A stretch of 64,000 bases of DNA from Actinomadura formosensis NBRC 14204. Its GTDB lineage: Bacteria; Actinomycetota; Actinomycetes; Streptosporangiales; Streptosporangiaceae. Location: the NCBI RefSeq assembly GCF_001552155.1, contig NZ_BCQQ01000008.1:24692-88691 (forward strand), written 5' to 3'. The position numbers and the translations under genes are program-made. The notes below the pieces were generated by a model. The model saw nothing but the letters and a program-made list of their open reading frames with translations, was not told the DNA's origin and did no database searches. Below are positions 1 to 7,826 of the stretch, piece after piece (positions within the stretch are counted from its first letter, which is position 1; every line of letters begins with the position of its first letter).

Positions 1-73
1 GAGCGGCCCTGCAGCCGGTTCGTCCCGGTGCTGCCAGCCGTCTTACCTGGGGTCTCGCCGGCCGTTCTCTCTG

Positions 74-1048
74 TCATCCCAGCCCCAGGTCGTGGAGCAC
101 GGCGGCGGCCCGTTCGGTCTCCGACTTGAGGAAGGCGGCGTACTTCTCGTCGGTGAGGAAGGCGTCGGTCCAGCCGTTCTTGGCCAGCGCGTCCTGCCAC
201 TGCTTGGTGCCGTGCATATCGGTGATCAGCTTGAGCAGCGCCTTGCGGTCGGACTCACTGATCTCCGGCGGGGCGAGCATGCCGCGCCAGTTGGTGAACA
301 CCACGTTCACCCCCGACTCCTTGAGCGTGGGCGCGTCGATGCCCTTGATGCGCGTGCCGCCGGTGACGGCCAGCACCCGCACCGTTCCCGCCTCGATCTG
401 GTCGGTGGTCTCCCCGGCGCCCGTCACTCCGAAGGCGATCTTCTTGCCGAGCAGGGCGCCCAGCAGTTCGCCGCCCCCGGCGTAGGTGACGTAGTTGACC
501 TGCTTGGGCTCGATGCCGGCGGCCTTGGCGAGCAGCATGGTGGCCAGGTGGTCGGGTCCGCCCGGGCTGGAGCCGCCACCGCCCGGCATCTTGCCCGGGT
601 CGGCCTTCCACGCGTTGAGCAGGTCTTGCAGGCTGTGGTAGGGGGACTTGTCGGGCACCACCACGACGTTGGGTTCCTCGATGAGCCGGGCCAGCGGCGT
701 GGTCTCGCTCACCTTGGCCTTGGACTTGTTGGCGTAGGAGGCGCCCACCACTCCCAGGCCCATCTGCATGATGAGCTTGCCGTTGCCCTTCTCATTGACC
801 AGGCGTGCCAGGCCGACGGTGCCACCGGCACCCGCCAGGTTGAAGACCTCGACATTGCGGGCGAGCTTGGCTTCCTCCATGACCTTGGCCGCGGTGCGCG
901 CGGTCATGTCGTACCCGCCGCCGGGACCGGTGGGCACCATCACGCGGAGGTTGGTGACCGATTTGCCACCGGAAGCGTCGCCGCAGCCTGCCACGGTTAG
1001 CATCGCGGCCAGAGCGACCGCCAAACCTGCCCGGTAACGTCTGTTCAT
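74..1048 (-). CDS. TctC/Bug-family tripartite tricarboxylate transporter substrate-binding lipoprotein
   Basis: A 324-residue extracytoplasmic solute receptor that would deliver a carboxylate to a TctAB membrane complex; the ligand is unknown. A lipoprotein signal is visible: MNRR, a hydrophobic stretch, and the lipobox LTVAGC. The mature protein has Bug-family features: VPTGPGGGYD near the start, the NLAGAGGTVG loop, and the YVTYAGGGELLGALLGKK segment. I chose the ATG at 1048 over the GTG one codon upstream because a GAGAGGCGGG stretch precedes it. The gene diverges from a CitA/CitB-like two-component pair, which is the usual arrangement for regulated tct systems. The membrane subunits tctB and tctA would lie to the left of the window edge. 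Family assignment is firm; ligand is not. Confidence 0.9.
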   Translation of the reverse strand: MNRRYRAGLAVALAAMLTVAGCGDASGGKSVTNLRVMVPTGPGGGYDMTARTAAKVMEEAKLARNVEVFNLAGAGGTVGLARLVNEKGNGKLIMQMGLGVVGASYANKSKAKVSETTPLARLIEEPNVVVVPDKSPYHSLQDLLNAWKADPGKMPGGGGSSPGGPDHLATMLLAKAAGIEPKQVNYVTYAGGGELLGALLGKKIAFGVTGAGETTDQIEAGTVRVLAVTGGTRIKGIDAPTLKESGVNVVFTNWRGMLAPPEISESDRKALLKLITDMHGTKQWQDALAKNGWTDAFLTDEKYAAFLKSETERAAAVLHDLGLG

Positions 1049-1128
1049 CACGATCCCGCCTCTCGACCAGGTTCAGACGATGTTCGGGCAATCTGCGCTT
1101 CAATGTCAGGCTTTGGGTCGTACTGATG

Positions 1129-1173
1129 GTTGTGGTCGTTGTGGTCATGAGAATTGTGTCTCCATCGAGACAC
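1129..1173. promoter_or_regulatory. Candidate operator between tctC-like and sensor kinase genes
   Basis: The divergent intergenic region holds two head-to-tail copies of GTTGTGGTC (1129-1137 and 1138-1146). Ten bases later comes a perfect inverted repeat, GTGTCTC / GAGACAC, at 1156-1162 and 1167-1173. They sit 80-125 bp upstream of the tctC-like start and 20-65 bp upstream of the kinase GTG start. I infer binding sites for the neighbouring response regulator or another regulator; no direct proof. Confidence 0.45.
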
Positions 1174-1193
1174 TGTCCTGGCAGTATCGAAGC

Positions 1194-2798
1194 GTGAACT
1201 GGCCGTGGGCGCGTCGCCGGGTCTCGCTGGCCGGCCAGTTCCTCGCCCTGCAGCTGGCCATCGTTCTTGCGGTGTTGGTGGCGGTCGCCGCGGTTTCGTT
1301 GGCGCAGACGGAGGCCGGCTTCCGAAGGGACGAGGGACGCCGGGTACTCTCCATCGCCGAGACCGTGGCCGCCGTGCGGTCGGTCCGTCTCGGACTGACG
1401 GACCGTACCATGGAGCATGTGGTGGCGCCGGTCGCGGAGAGCACACGCAGTGTCTCCGGCGCCTCCTACGTGATCGTGGCACGGTCCGACGGCATCGTCG
1501 TCACCTCACCGGACCCTGGCCAGGTGGGCGAACCGCTGGATCTGCACGGCAGCCCCGTGCTCTCCGGCCGCTCCTGGGTGGAGGCGGTCGAGGAGGACGG
1601 CGGCAAGTACGTGGTGGGTTACGCGCCCGTGCTCGATGACCGCGGGCGGACCCTGGGCCTGGTGGCCGTGGGGCGCGCCTATCCGACGCTGCTGGCCAGC
1701 CTGTGGCGGGCCTCTCCGAACCTGCTCACCTATCTCGGCATGGCCAGCGCCCTCGGGGTGGCGGGCTCGCTGCTGCTCTCCCGCAGGGTCAAGCGGCAGA
1801 CCCTGGGCCTGGAACCCACGGAGATCACGGGCCTGGTGGAGCACCGCGAGGCGATGCTCCACGGCATCCGTGAAGGCGTGATCGGCCTTGGCCTCCAGCA
1901 CCGGATCACGCTCGTCAACGACGAGGCGGTGCGCCTGCTCGACCTGCCCCCGCAGTGCGTGGGCAAGAAGCTGGAGGAACTCGGCCTGGAAGAGCCGGTG
2001 TGCGAATCGCTCACCGACGCCTCGCCGGGGCGGGATCAGGTGGTGATGAGCGGCGACCGGGTGCTCATCCTGAATCGCATGCCGTTCTCGGCCCGCGGCC
2101 GTTCGCTCGGGTGGGTGACGACACTGCGCGACCGTACCGAGCTGACCGCGCTGCAGCGGGAACTGGACGTGACCAGGCACACCACCGACACGCTGCGCGC
2201 CCAGGCGCACGAGTTCAGCAACCAGCTCCACACCGTCGCCGGCCTCATCGAACTCGGCGAGCACGACGAGGCCGTGCAGTACGTGACGCGGCTGAGCAAG
2301 GCCCGCGCCCGGCTCAGCGCCGAGGTGGTCTCGCGGATCGCGGATTCCTCGCTGGCGGCCCTGCTCATCGCCAAATCCAGCCTGGCCGCCGAGCAGGGCG
2401 TACGGCTGCGGATCTCGCCGCGGACCCGGTTGCCGAAAGTGGACGAGATTCTCTCCGCGGATCTGGTGACCGTCGTCGGCAACCTGGTCGACAATGCGCT
2501 CGACGCACTCGGCGGGGTGTCGGACGGCTGGGTGGAGGTGGAGGTGACCGAAGACGCCGGGAAGCCCCGAAACGTGGTGGTGACCGTCCGAGACTGCGGC
2601 CCCGGTGTGGCGCCCGAGCTGACCCAGGAGGTGTTCCGCCGCGGCTTCAGCACCAAGGACGGCGCCGGCGAGCGCGGGCTCGGGCTCGCGCTGGCCCGGC
2701 TCGTCTGCCGGCGCCGCGGCGGTGACATCGCGGTGCGCAACGAGGACGGGGCCGTGTTCACCGCGCGGCTCCCCGTGGCGGACGGGACGGGGCCATGA
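1194..2798 (+). CDS. CitA/DcuS-type sensor histidine kinase
   Basis: A membrane-bound carboxylate-type sensor kinase of 534 residues from the GTG at 1194. The reading frame is open further upstream to 1080, but that stretch is Cys-rich and not membrane-like and would run through the candidate operator. Order of parts: TM1 (about residues 12-34), extracytoplasmic PAS-like sensor, TM2 (near residues 180-200, LLTYLGMASALGVAGSLLL), cytoplasmic PAS, a dimerisation helix with HEFSNQLH (phospho-His), then an HATPase domain with the N box NLVDNALDAL and G boxes DCGPGV and GERGLGLAL. The HEFxNxLH motif is typical of the CitA/DcuS/DctS class. It overlaps the response regulator by 4 bp (ATGA). Its likely target is the divergent tct transporter. 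Confidence 0.93.
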   Translation: MNWPWARRRVSLAGQFLALQLAIVLAVLVAVAAVSLAQTEAGFRRDEGRRVLSIAETVAAVRSVRLGLTDRTMEHVVAPVAESTRSVSGASYVIVARSDGIVVTSPDPGQVGEPLDLHGSPVLSGRSWVEAVEEDGGKYVVGYAPVLDDRGRTLGLVAVGRAYPTLLASLWRASPNLLTYLGMASALGVAGSLLLSRRVKRQTLGLEPTEITGLVEHREAMLHGIREGVIGLGLQHRITLVNDEAVRLLDLPPQCVGKKLEELGLEEPVCESLTDASPGRDQVVMSGDRVLILNRMPFSARGRSLGWVTTLRDRTELTALQRELDVTRHTTDTLRAQAHEFSNQLHTVAGLIELGEHDEAVQYVTRLSKARARLSAEVVSRIADSSLAALLIAKSSLAAEQGVRLRISPRTRLPKVDEILSADLVTVVGNLVDNALDALGGVSDGWVEVEVTEDAGKPRNVVVTVRDCGPGVAPELTQEVFRRGFSTKDGAGERGLGLALARLVCRRRGGDIAVRNEDGAVFTARLPVADGTGP

Positions 2799-3469
2799 TC
2801 CGGGTGCTCATCGTCGACGACGACTTCATGGTCGCCAGGATCCACGCCGGATATGTGGCCCGCACACCGGGCTTCGCGGTGGCCGGCCAGGTCCACACCG
2901 GTACGGACGCGTTCCGCGCCGTGAGCCGGTTGCGGCCCGACCTGGTGCTGCTCGACATCTATCTGCCCGACATCAGCGGTCTCGACATGCTGCGGCGGCT
3001 GCGGGGGGAGGGCCCACCCGAAGTCGACGTGTTCGTCGTCACGGCCGCCCGGGACGTGGACACCGTCCGCCAGGCCATGCGCGGCGGGGTGGTCAACTAC
3101 CTCATCAAGCCGTTCGACTACGCGACGCTGCGGGAGCGCCTGGAGCGGTATGCCGCGCTCCGCAAGGAACTCGCCGAGGTCTCCAGCGCCGGGCAGGCCG
3201 AGGTCGACCGGGCCTTCAGCGGAACCGCGTCCGGCCAGGTCAGCCGGCTCCCCAAGGGCCTCACCCAGGAGACCGCGGCCCTGGTGGAACAGGCGCTGCG
3301 GGAAGCACACCCCGACCTGTCGGCGTCCGAGTGCGCCGCGTGCGTGGGCCTGGCCCGGGTGAGCGCCCGCCGCTATCTCGAATACTTCGTGTCCTCTGGC
3401 CGGGCCGAGGTACGGCTGCGCTACGGCGCGGCGGGCCGCCCCGAGCGCAGGTACCGCTGGCGCTCCTGA
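2795..3469 (+). CDS. CitB/DctR-type response regulator
   Basis: The 224-residue partner of the preceding kinase, translationally coupled through an ATGA overlap. The receiver domain (about 1-120) starts VLIVDDD, has the phospho-acceptor Asp in LVLLDIYLPD (near residue 53), the conserved Thr in FVVTAA, and Lys in YLIKPFDY. The C-terminus (about 155-224) carries a helix-turn-helix of the CitB type (DLSASECAACVGLARVSARRYLEYF) rather than an OmpR or LuxR domain. It probably activates the divergent tct genes in response to an external carboxylate. Confidence 0.92.
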   Translation: MIRVLIVDDDFMVARIHAGYVARTPGFAVAGQVHTGTDAFRAVSRLRPDLVLLDIYLPDISGLDMLRRLRGEGPPEVDVFVVTAARDVDTVRQAMRGGVVNYLIKPFDYATLRERLERYAALRKELAEVSSAGQAEVDRAFSGTASGQVSRLPKGLTQETAALVEQALREAHPDLSASECAACVGLARVSARRYLEYFVSSGRAEVRLRYGAAGRPERRYRWRS

Positions 3470-3540
3470 GCGCCGATGGTCTCGCCCCGGCGGCGAACGG
3501 CGGCCGCCGAGCCCCGCCGAAGGTGCGACACTCGGAGATC

Positions 3541-3930
3541 ATGACGAGTAGGTTCACTGAATTGACCATCGACTGCCGCGACCCGGAGCGGCTCGCGGAG
3601 TTCTGGTGCGCGGCACTGGGCTTCACAGTGATCGACAGAACCCGGGACAAGGTCGAGATCGGCTCGTGGGAGCCGACCGTCGCAGAGGTCAGAGCGCGCC
3701 AGATGCCGCCCACGATCCAGTTCATCCGGGTACCGGAGGGGAAGACGGTCAAGAACCGGCTCCACCTCGACCTCAGCCCGATCGACTGCGGAACGGACGA
3801 GGAAGTCGCCCGCCTTGTCGAACTGGGTGCCGGCAAGGCGGACGTGGGCCAGTCCCCGGATCGCACCTGGGAGGTCCTGGCCGATCCGGAGGGCAACGAG
3901 TTCTGCGTCCTGCGGAGCCTCGCCCCGTGA
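3541..3930 (+). CDS. VOC-superfamily (glyoxalase-like) protein
   Basis: A 129-residue single-domain protein with the two beta-alpha-beta-beta-beta modules of the vicinal-oxygen-chelate fold. Recognisable segments are LTIDCRDPERLAEFWCAALGF at the start, NRLHLDL in the middle and VLADPEGNEFCVL near the end. It belongs to the glyoxalase-like subgroup common in actinomycetes, where function is usually unknown and metal ligands are often incomplete. I took the ATG at 3541, where the VOC fold begins. Reaction and substrate cannot be predicted. Confidence 0.85.
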   Translation: MTSRFTELTIDCRDPERLAEFWCAALGFTVIDRTRDKVEIGSWEPTVAEVRARQMPPTIQFIRVPEGKTVKNRLHLDLSPIDCGTDEEVARLVELGAGKADVGQSPDRTWEVLADPEGNEFCVLRSLAP

Positions 3931-4006
3931 CCTGAGCCTGCCACTGACGGTGGTACGAACGGCCGGGGGCTGGGTAGCCGCGCCCTACGGCGCGAGGGTC
4001 GTCGGC

Positions 4007-5395
4007 ATGACCGCACTCACCACCGCTGTCTCCGCCCCCTCCGGGCGGATGTCGTCACGGCACAAGCTGGTATTGACCCTTCTGCTCGGCGCGCAGTTCA
4101 TGCTCGCCATCGACTTCTCCATCCTGAACGTGGCGTTGCCGGTCGTCGGCAGGGGACTGGGCTTCGGCCTGGACCAGCTGCAATGGATCGCCACGGCGTT
4201 CGCCCTTCCCGCCGCCGGTTTCACGCTCCTGTTCGGTCGCGTGGCCGATCTGTTCGGGCGGCGCCGGATGCTGCTCGCGGGCATGGTCCTCCTGGCCGGC
4301 GGGTCCCTGATCGGCGGGCTGGCCACGGCGCCGGCGCCGCTGCTGACCGGACGGGTCCTGCAGGGGCTGGCCACGGCGATCGCGACCCCGGCCGCTCTGT
4401 CGCTGCTCACCACGTCCTTCCCCGAGGGGCCGCTGCGGACGCGGGCGCTCGGGCTCAGCGGCGCGCTGATGTCCGCCGGGTTCACCGTCGGCGCGATCCT
4501 CGGCGGGCTGCTCACCGATCTGCTGAGCTGGCGCTGGGCCTTCCTGGTCAACGTGCCGTTCGCGGTGTTCATCCTCGCGGTCACGCCCGCGGTGATCACC
4601 GAGAGCCGGGCACGGGACGGGGCGAAGCTGGACGTTCCGGGCGCGGTGACGGTCACCGGCGGCCTCCTCGCCCTCGTGTACGGGATCACCTCGGCCGGTT
4701 CGCGGGGCTGGACGTTCCCGCCCGCGCTCGGTGCGCTCGCGGCCGCGGCGGCGCTGCTCGTGGCGTTCGTCCTGGTCGAGCGGCGTTCACCGGCGCCGCT
4801 CGCGCCGCTGCGCGTGCTGACCCGCCGGACCGTCACCTGGGGCAACGTGGGCGGCTTCGTGGCGTTCGCCACCGAAACATCACTGGTGTTCCTGATGACG
4901 ATTTACCTCCAGAAGGTCCTGGACTTCTCGCCGCTGGCCACCGGCCTCGCGCTCGGCGTCCTCGGCGCCGGGACGTTCGCCGGCGGGGTGGCCGCGCCCC
5001 GGATCATGGGGCGGCTCGGCGGCCGGGCGACGCTCGTCTGCGGGCTCGTCCTGCAGGCCGCCGCGACGACCGCGCTGCTCGGCCTGGGGGAGCGGCGTGA
5101 CGGGCTCGGCCTGCTGCTCGCCGCCACCGCGATCGGGGGGTTCGGGAACCTGGTCGCGATCGTCGCTTTCATGGGGACCGCGACGTCCGGGCTGCCGGAC
5201 GGCGAGCAGGGACTCGCGACCGGCCTCGCCACCATGACGCAGCAGGTCGCCATCACGCTCGGCATCCCCGTGATGAGCGCCGTGGCCACCGCGAACACGT
5301 CCGTCCTTGGCGGCGTCCACACCGCGACCGCGGTGAACGTCGCAATCGCCCTCGCCGGCGCGGTCCTCGTCGGGTCGTTCCTGCGCCGCTCCTGA
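4007..5395 (+). CDS. MFS drug exporter, DHA2-like (14 TM)
   Basis: A 462-residue proton-driven efflux protein of the major facilitator superfamily. It has the MFS motif A GRVADLFGRRRMLL after TM2, motif C-like GFTVGAILGG, and the early FMLAIDFSILNVALPVV sequence typical of DHA2 (EmrB/QacA) exporters; about 14 hydrophobic segments are visible. The frame opens further upstream through the VOC gene, but the protein begins naturally at the ATG at 4007. The downstream SDR gene starts 11 bp after the stop, so the two are probably one operon. The exported compound is unknown. Confidence 0.9.
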   Translation: MTALTTAVSAPSGRMSSRHKLVLTLLLGAQFMLAIDFSILNVALPVVGRGLGFGLDQLQWIATAFALPAAGFTLLFGRVADLFGRRRMLLAGMVLLAGGSLIGGLATAPAPLLTGRVLQGLATAIATPAALSLLTTSFPEGPLRTRALGLSGALMSAGFTVGAILGGLLTDLLSWRWAFLVNVPFAVFILAVTPAVITESRARDGAKLDVPGAVTVTGGLLALVYGITSAGSRGWTFPPALGALAAAAALLVAFVLVERRSPAPLAPLRVLTRRTVTWGNVGGFVAFATETSLVFLMTIYLQKVLDFSPLATGLALGVLGAGTFAGGVAAPRIMGRLGGRATLVCGLVLQAAATTALLGLGERRDGLGLLLAATAIGGFGNLVAIVAFMGTATSGLPDGEQGLATGLATMTQQVAITLGIPVMSAVATANTSVLGGVHTATAVNVAIALAGAVLVGSFLRRS

Positions 5396-5406
5396 AGGGA
5401 ACCGAC

Positions 5407-6162
5407 ATGGATCTCGGACTCGACGGCAGGGTCTACATCGTCACCGGCGCGTCCGCCGGCATCGGCGAGGCGACCGCCCGGCTGCTCACCGGCGAAGGCG
5501 CCCACGTCGTCGGCGTGGCGCGCTTCTCCCCCGACGTGGCCGCCGACCTCACCGACCCGGCCGCCGCGCAACGCGTCGTTGACGTCGCCCTAGAGCGTCA
5601 TGGGCGGCTGGACGGCCTTGTCAACAACGCGGGTGCGCTGCACTCAAGGATCGGATTCCTCGACGTCACCGACGACCAGTGGCACGCCACGTTCGAGTTG
5701 AACTTCCACGCGGCGGTGCGCATGGCCCGCGCCGTGCTGCCCGCCCTGATCGACCAGGGGGCGGGGAGCATGGTGCACGTCTCCAGCGAAGCCGGGCGGC
5801 TCCCCGACACGCCACTGGTCGACTATGCGGCGTCCAAGACGGCCTTGTTGTCGGTGTCCAAGACGCTGGCGGGGGAGTTCGGCCGTTGTGGCATCCGCTC
5901 CAACGTCGTTACGCCCGGCCCTACACGGACTCGGCTGTGGGACGAGCCCGGTGGGTTCGCGGACCAGTTGGCCGCTCTCTACGGCCTTCCCGTCGAGGAC
6001 GCCATAGAGCGGTTCGTCCGTGAGGAGCGACGCCTCCCCGTCGGACGGCTGGGTGCGCCGCAGGACGTCGCACGGGTCATCGCCTACCTGCTGTCCCCCA
6101 TGGCCGCCCAGGTCACGGGCGCCGAATGGACGGTGGACGGCGGCGCGCTACGGCAGTTGTGA
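5407..6162 (+). CDS. SDR-family NAD(P)-dependent oxidoreductase
   Basis: A classical short-chain dehydrogenase/reductase of 251 residues. It shows the cofactor loop TGASAGIGEA (residues 13-22), the NNAG motif, the catalytic Ser in VHVSSE, and the YAASK catalytic Tyr/Lys pair; the C-terminus YLLSPMAAQVTGAEWTVDGG is characteristic. A GAAGGGA ribosome site sits just upstream of the ATG. It lies 11 bp after the DHA2 exporter, so it may act on the same compound. Substrate is not predictable. Confidence 0.93.
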   Translation: MDLGLDGRVYIVTGASAGIGEATARLLTGEGAHVVGVARFSPDVAADLTDPAAAQRVVDVALERHGRLDGLVNNAGALHSRIGFLDVTDDQWHATFELNFHAAVRMARAVLPALIDQGAGSMVHVSSEAGRLPDTPLVDYAASKTALLSVSKTLAGEFGRCGIRSNVVTPGPTRTRLWDEPGGFADQLAALYGLPVEDAIERFVREERRLPVGRLGAPQDVARVIAYLLSPMAAQVTGAEWTVDGGALRQL

Positions 6163-6200
6163 TCGCGGCGTGCCGGGCGCCCGGCACGCCGCGCTCCGCC

Positions 6201-6563
6201 TCAGCCGGGCACCTTGTCGAGGAAGCCGTGGACGCGGTCGAAGCGTCCGTCGTCGCCGAAGACCGCGACGTCGAAGCCGGCGGCGATCGCCTCGCCGCCC
6301 TCGGGGCCGAGTTCCCAGGTGAAGCGGGCCACGTTGTGGTGGGCGTCCACGGCGCCCGCCGCGCGGAACACCAGGCCGGGGAACTGCCGCTGCGCGGCGC
6401 CGACGAACGCGTCGATCGCGTCCCGCCCTTCGGCCACGCCGAGCGGGTCGACGTAGACGGGGTTCTCCGTCCACAGTTCGTCGATCGCGGCGCGCCGGGC
6501 GGCCGGGTCCGTCTCGTTCCAGATGGCCAGGTACCGCTCGACCCGCTGCTGAACGTCGCCCAT
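6201..6563 (-). CDS. SnoaL-like / NTF2-fold protein
   Basis: A 120-residue protein with the single-domain NTF2-like fold: an N-terminal helix MGDVQQRVERYLAIWNE, the ELWTENPVYVDP segment, GRDAIDAFV, and a beta-rich C-terminus. I chose the internal ATG at 6563 because GGGAG precedes it and the family begins at this helix; upstream codons read as non-protein sequence. Such proteins are often uncharacterised or act as small-molecule isomerases or hydrolases. It converges on the SDR gene. Confidence 0.82.
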   Translation of the reverse strand: MGDVQQRVERYLAIWNETDPAARRAAIDELWTENPVYVDPLGVAEGRDAIDAFVGAAQRQFPGLVFRAAGAVDAHHNVARFTWELGPEGGEAIAAGFDVAVFGDDGRFDRVHGFLDKVPG

Positions 6564-6662
6564 TTCATGACTCCCGTCTGATCGTCCGGGCCTGTTCTCC
6601 CGGTGCCCCCTACGCTGCCAACCCGCCGACGGAAGATCGATTACCTGAGACGTCAAGCCCGC

Positions 6663-7721
6663 TCACCCGAGCACGACCCGGCCGGCGGCGGTGCGGGCGA
6701 GACGCTCGGCGATCGCGGCCGCCTCGTCCGTGGAGTCCCGGCCCTTCAAACGAGGCGTGTAGACGAGCCAGATGACGACATTGCCCTTACGCGCGGAGAC
6801 CTGGACCTGCTTCACGCGGGTCGCGTCCTGATAGGTGGACGCGACGATCACCGCCTCATCTCCGACGTTCGGCAGCGGCCGGGCGTCCTTGTCCTCGGGC
6901 GTGGGCCCGCCGGGGCCTTCGCGGAACCTTTCCTCGGCCTGTTCGATGCCGCCGTCCTGACCGGTCCTGTATTCGTACAGCCGGTACTCAAGCCTCAGCG
7001 AGATGGCGCCGAAGTGGCACACGGGGTTGCCGTCGAACGGAAAACGTGCCGGTGTGCTCTTCGGAAGCATCTGGTTCGCGGTGGGCGCGAGTACGCGACA
7101 GGGATCGGGGAGGGCGTGCGCCTCCTTGCGGCCCGGCCACGCCTGATGGTGCCAGATCGGATCGAACGTGACGAAGACCAGCGTCCACGTCGTCAGGATC
7201 GCCAGATGCGCGAAGGCGTACCGCCATGTCAGCAGGGAACGCCCGCGGGTCACCGCGATTCCCGAGCGCCGGGACAGGTCGGCGACGGCGGCCTCGAACC
7301 CCGGGTCCCGGCGCAGGCGCAGCCGGATCGGTGCCCCCAAGGTGACCGAGGTGGCGGGACTTACGGCCACCACCGCCTCCGTCCACAGCCGGCGGCGCCG
7401 TTCGAGCGCATTGATGCCGTCCCAGGCCAGGTAGACCTGGCTGACCGAATCCCGGTGGTGGTTGTGCAGCCCGTCCGGACCAAGTTTCACACTGCCCGCG
7501 AGGAAGGGCAGCGTCGCGCCAATGGCTGACAGCCCCATGAAGCCGAGGCACAGGGCCGGGATGAAGGCTTGGATCCAGAATGCGTACACCGTGGCCACGA
7601 TGAGGAGGGCACCTGTAGCGGCCTGCGCATAGGCGAGGTACCGGAGCGTGCGCGGTGGCCTCAGCACCACCTCGCCGGACTCGGAAGCCGTTAAGGCAGG
7701 GGTGCTGGGCTGGTGCTCCAT
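6663..7721 (-). CDS. Membrane protein of unknown function with PH-like N-terminal region
   Basis: A 352-residue protein starting at an ATG preceded by a strong AAGGAGGA site. There are two hydrophobic helices near residues 30-75 and a third near 185-205 (FAHLAILTTWTLVFVTF). Between them is a soluble stretch (VKLGPDGL..YLAWDGINALERR) that resembles the bacterial PH-like domains found in actinomycete membrane proteins. The C-terminal 150 residues look like an exported ligand-binding or DUF3558-like domain (CRVLAPTANQMLP.. and NVGDEAVIVAS), a pattern seen in actinomycete lipoproteins. No known function. Confidence 0.75.
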   Translation of the reverse strand: MEHQPSTPALTASESGEVVLRPPRTLRYLAYAQAATGALLIVATVYAFWIQAFIPALCLGFMGLSAIGATLPFLAGSVKLGPDGLHNHHRDSVSQVYLAWDGINALERRRRLWTEAVVAVSPATSVTLGAPIRLRLRRDPGFEAAVADLSRRSGIAVTRGRSLLTWRYAFAHLAILTTWTLVFVTFDPIWHHQAWPGRKEAHALPDPCRVLAPTANQMLPKSTPARFPFDGNPVCHFGAISLRLEYRLYEYRTGQDGGIEQAEERFREGPGGPTPEDKDARPLPNVGDEAVIVASTYQDATRVKQVQVSARKGNVVIWLVYTPRLKGRDSTDEAAAIAERLARTAAGRVVLG

Positions 7722-7826
7722 GATTCCTCCTTGCACATGGTTGGTGTGGGGGACGATCGTAGTGCGGCCAGCGATGATGTCGTTTTCTGGCTAGTGGGTT
7801 GTGTTCCCGTCGGTGATGCTGGAGGC

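Noticed and set aside
92..1000. Long plus-strand frame of 302 codons opposite the TctC-like gene
   Set aside because: It is the mirror of a clear lipoprotein gene, has His/Gly/Val-rich shadow composition and no family features.
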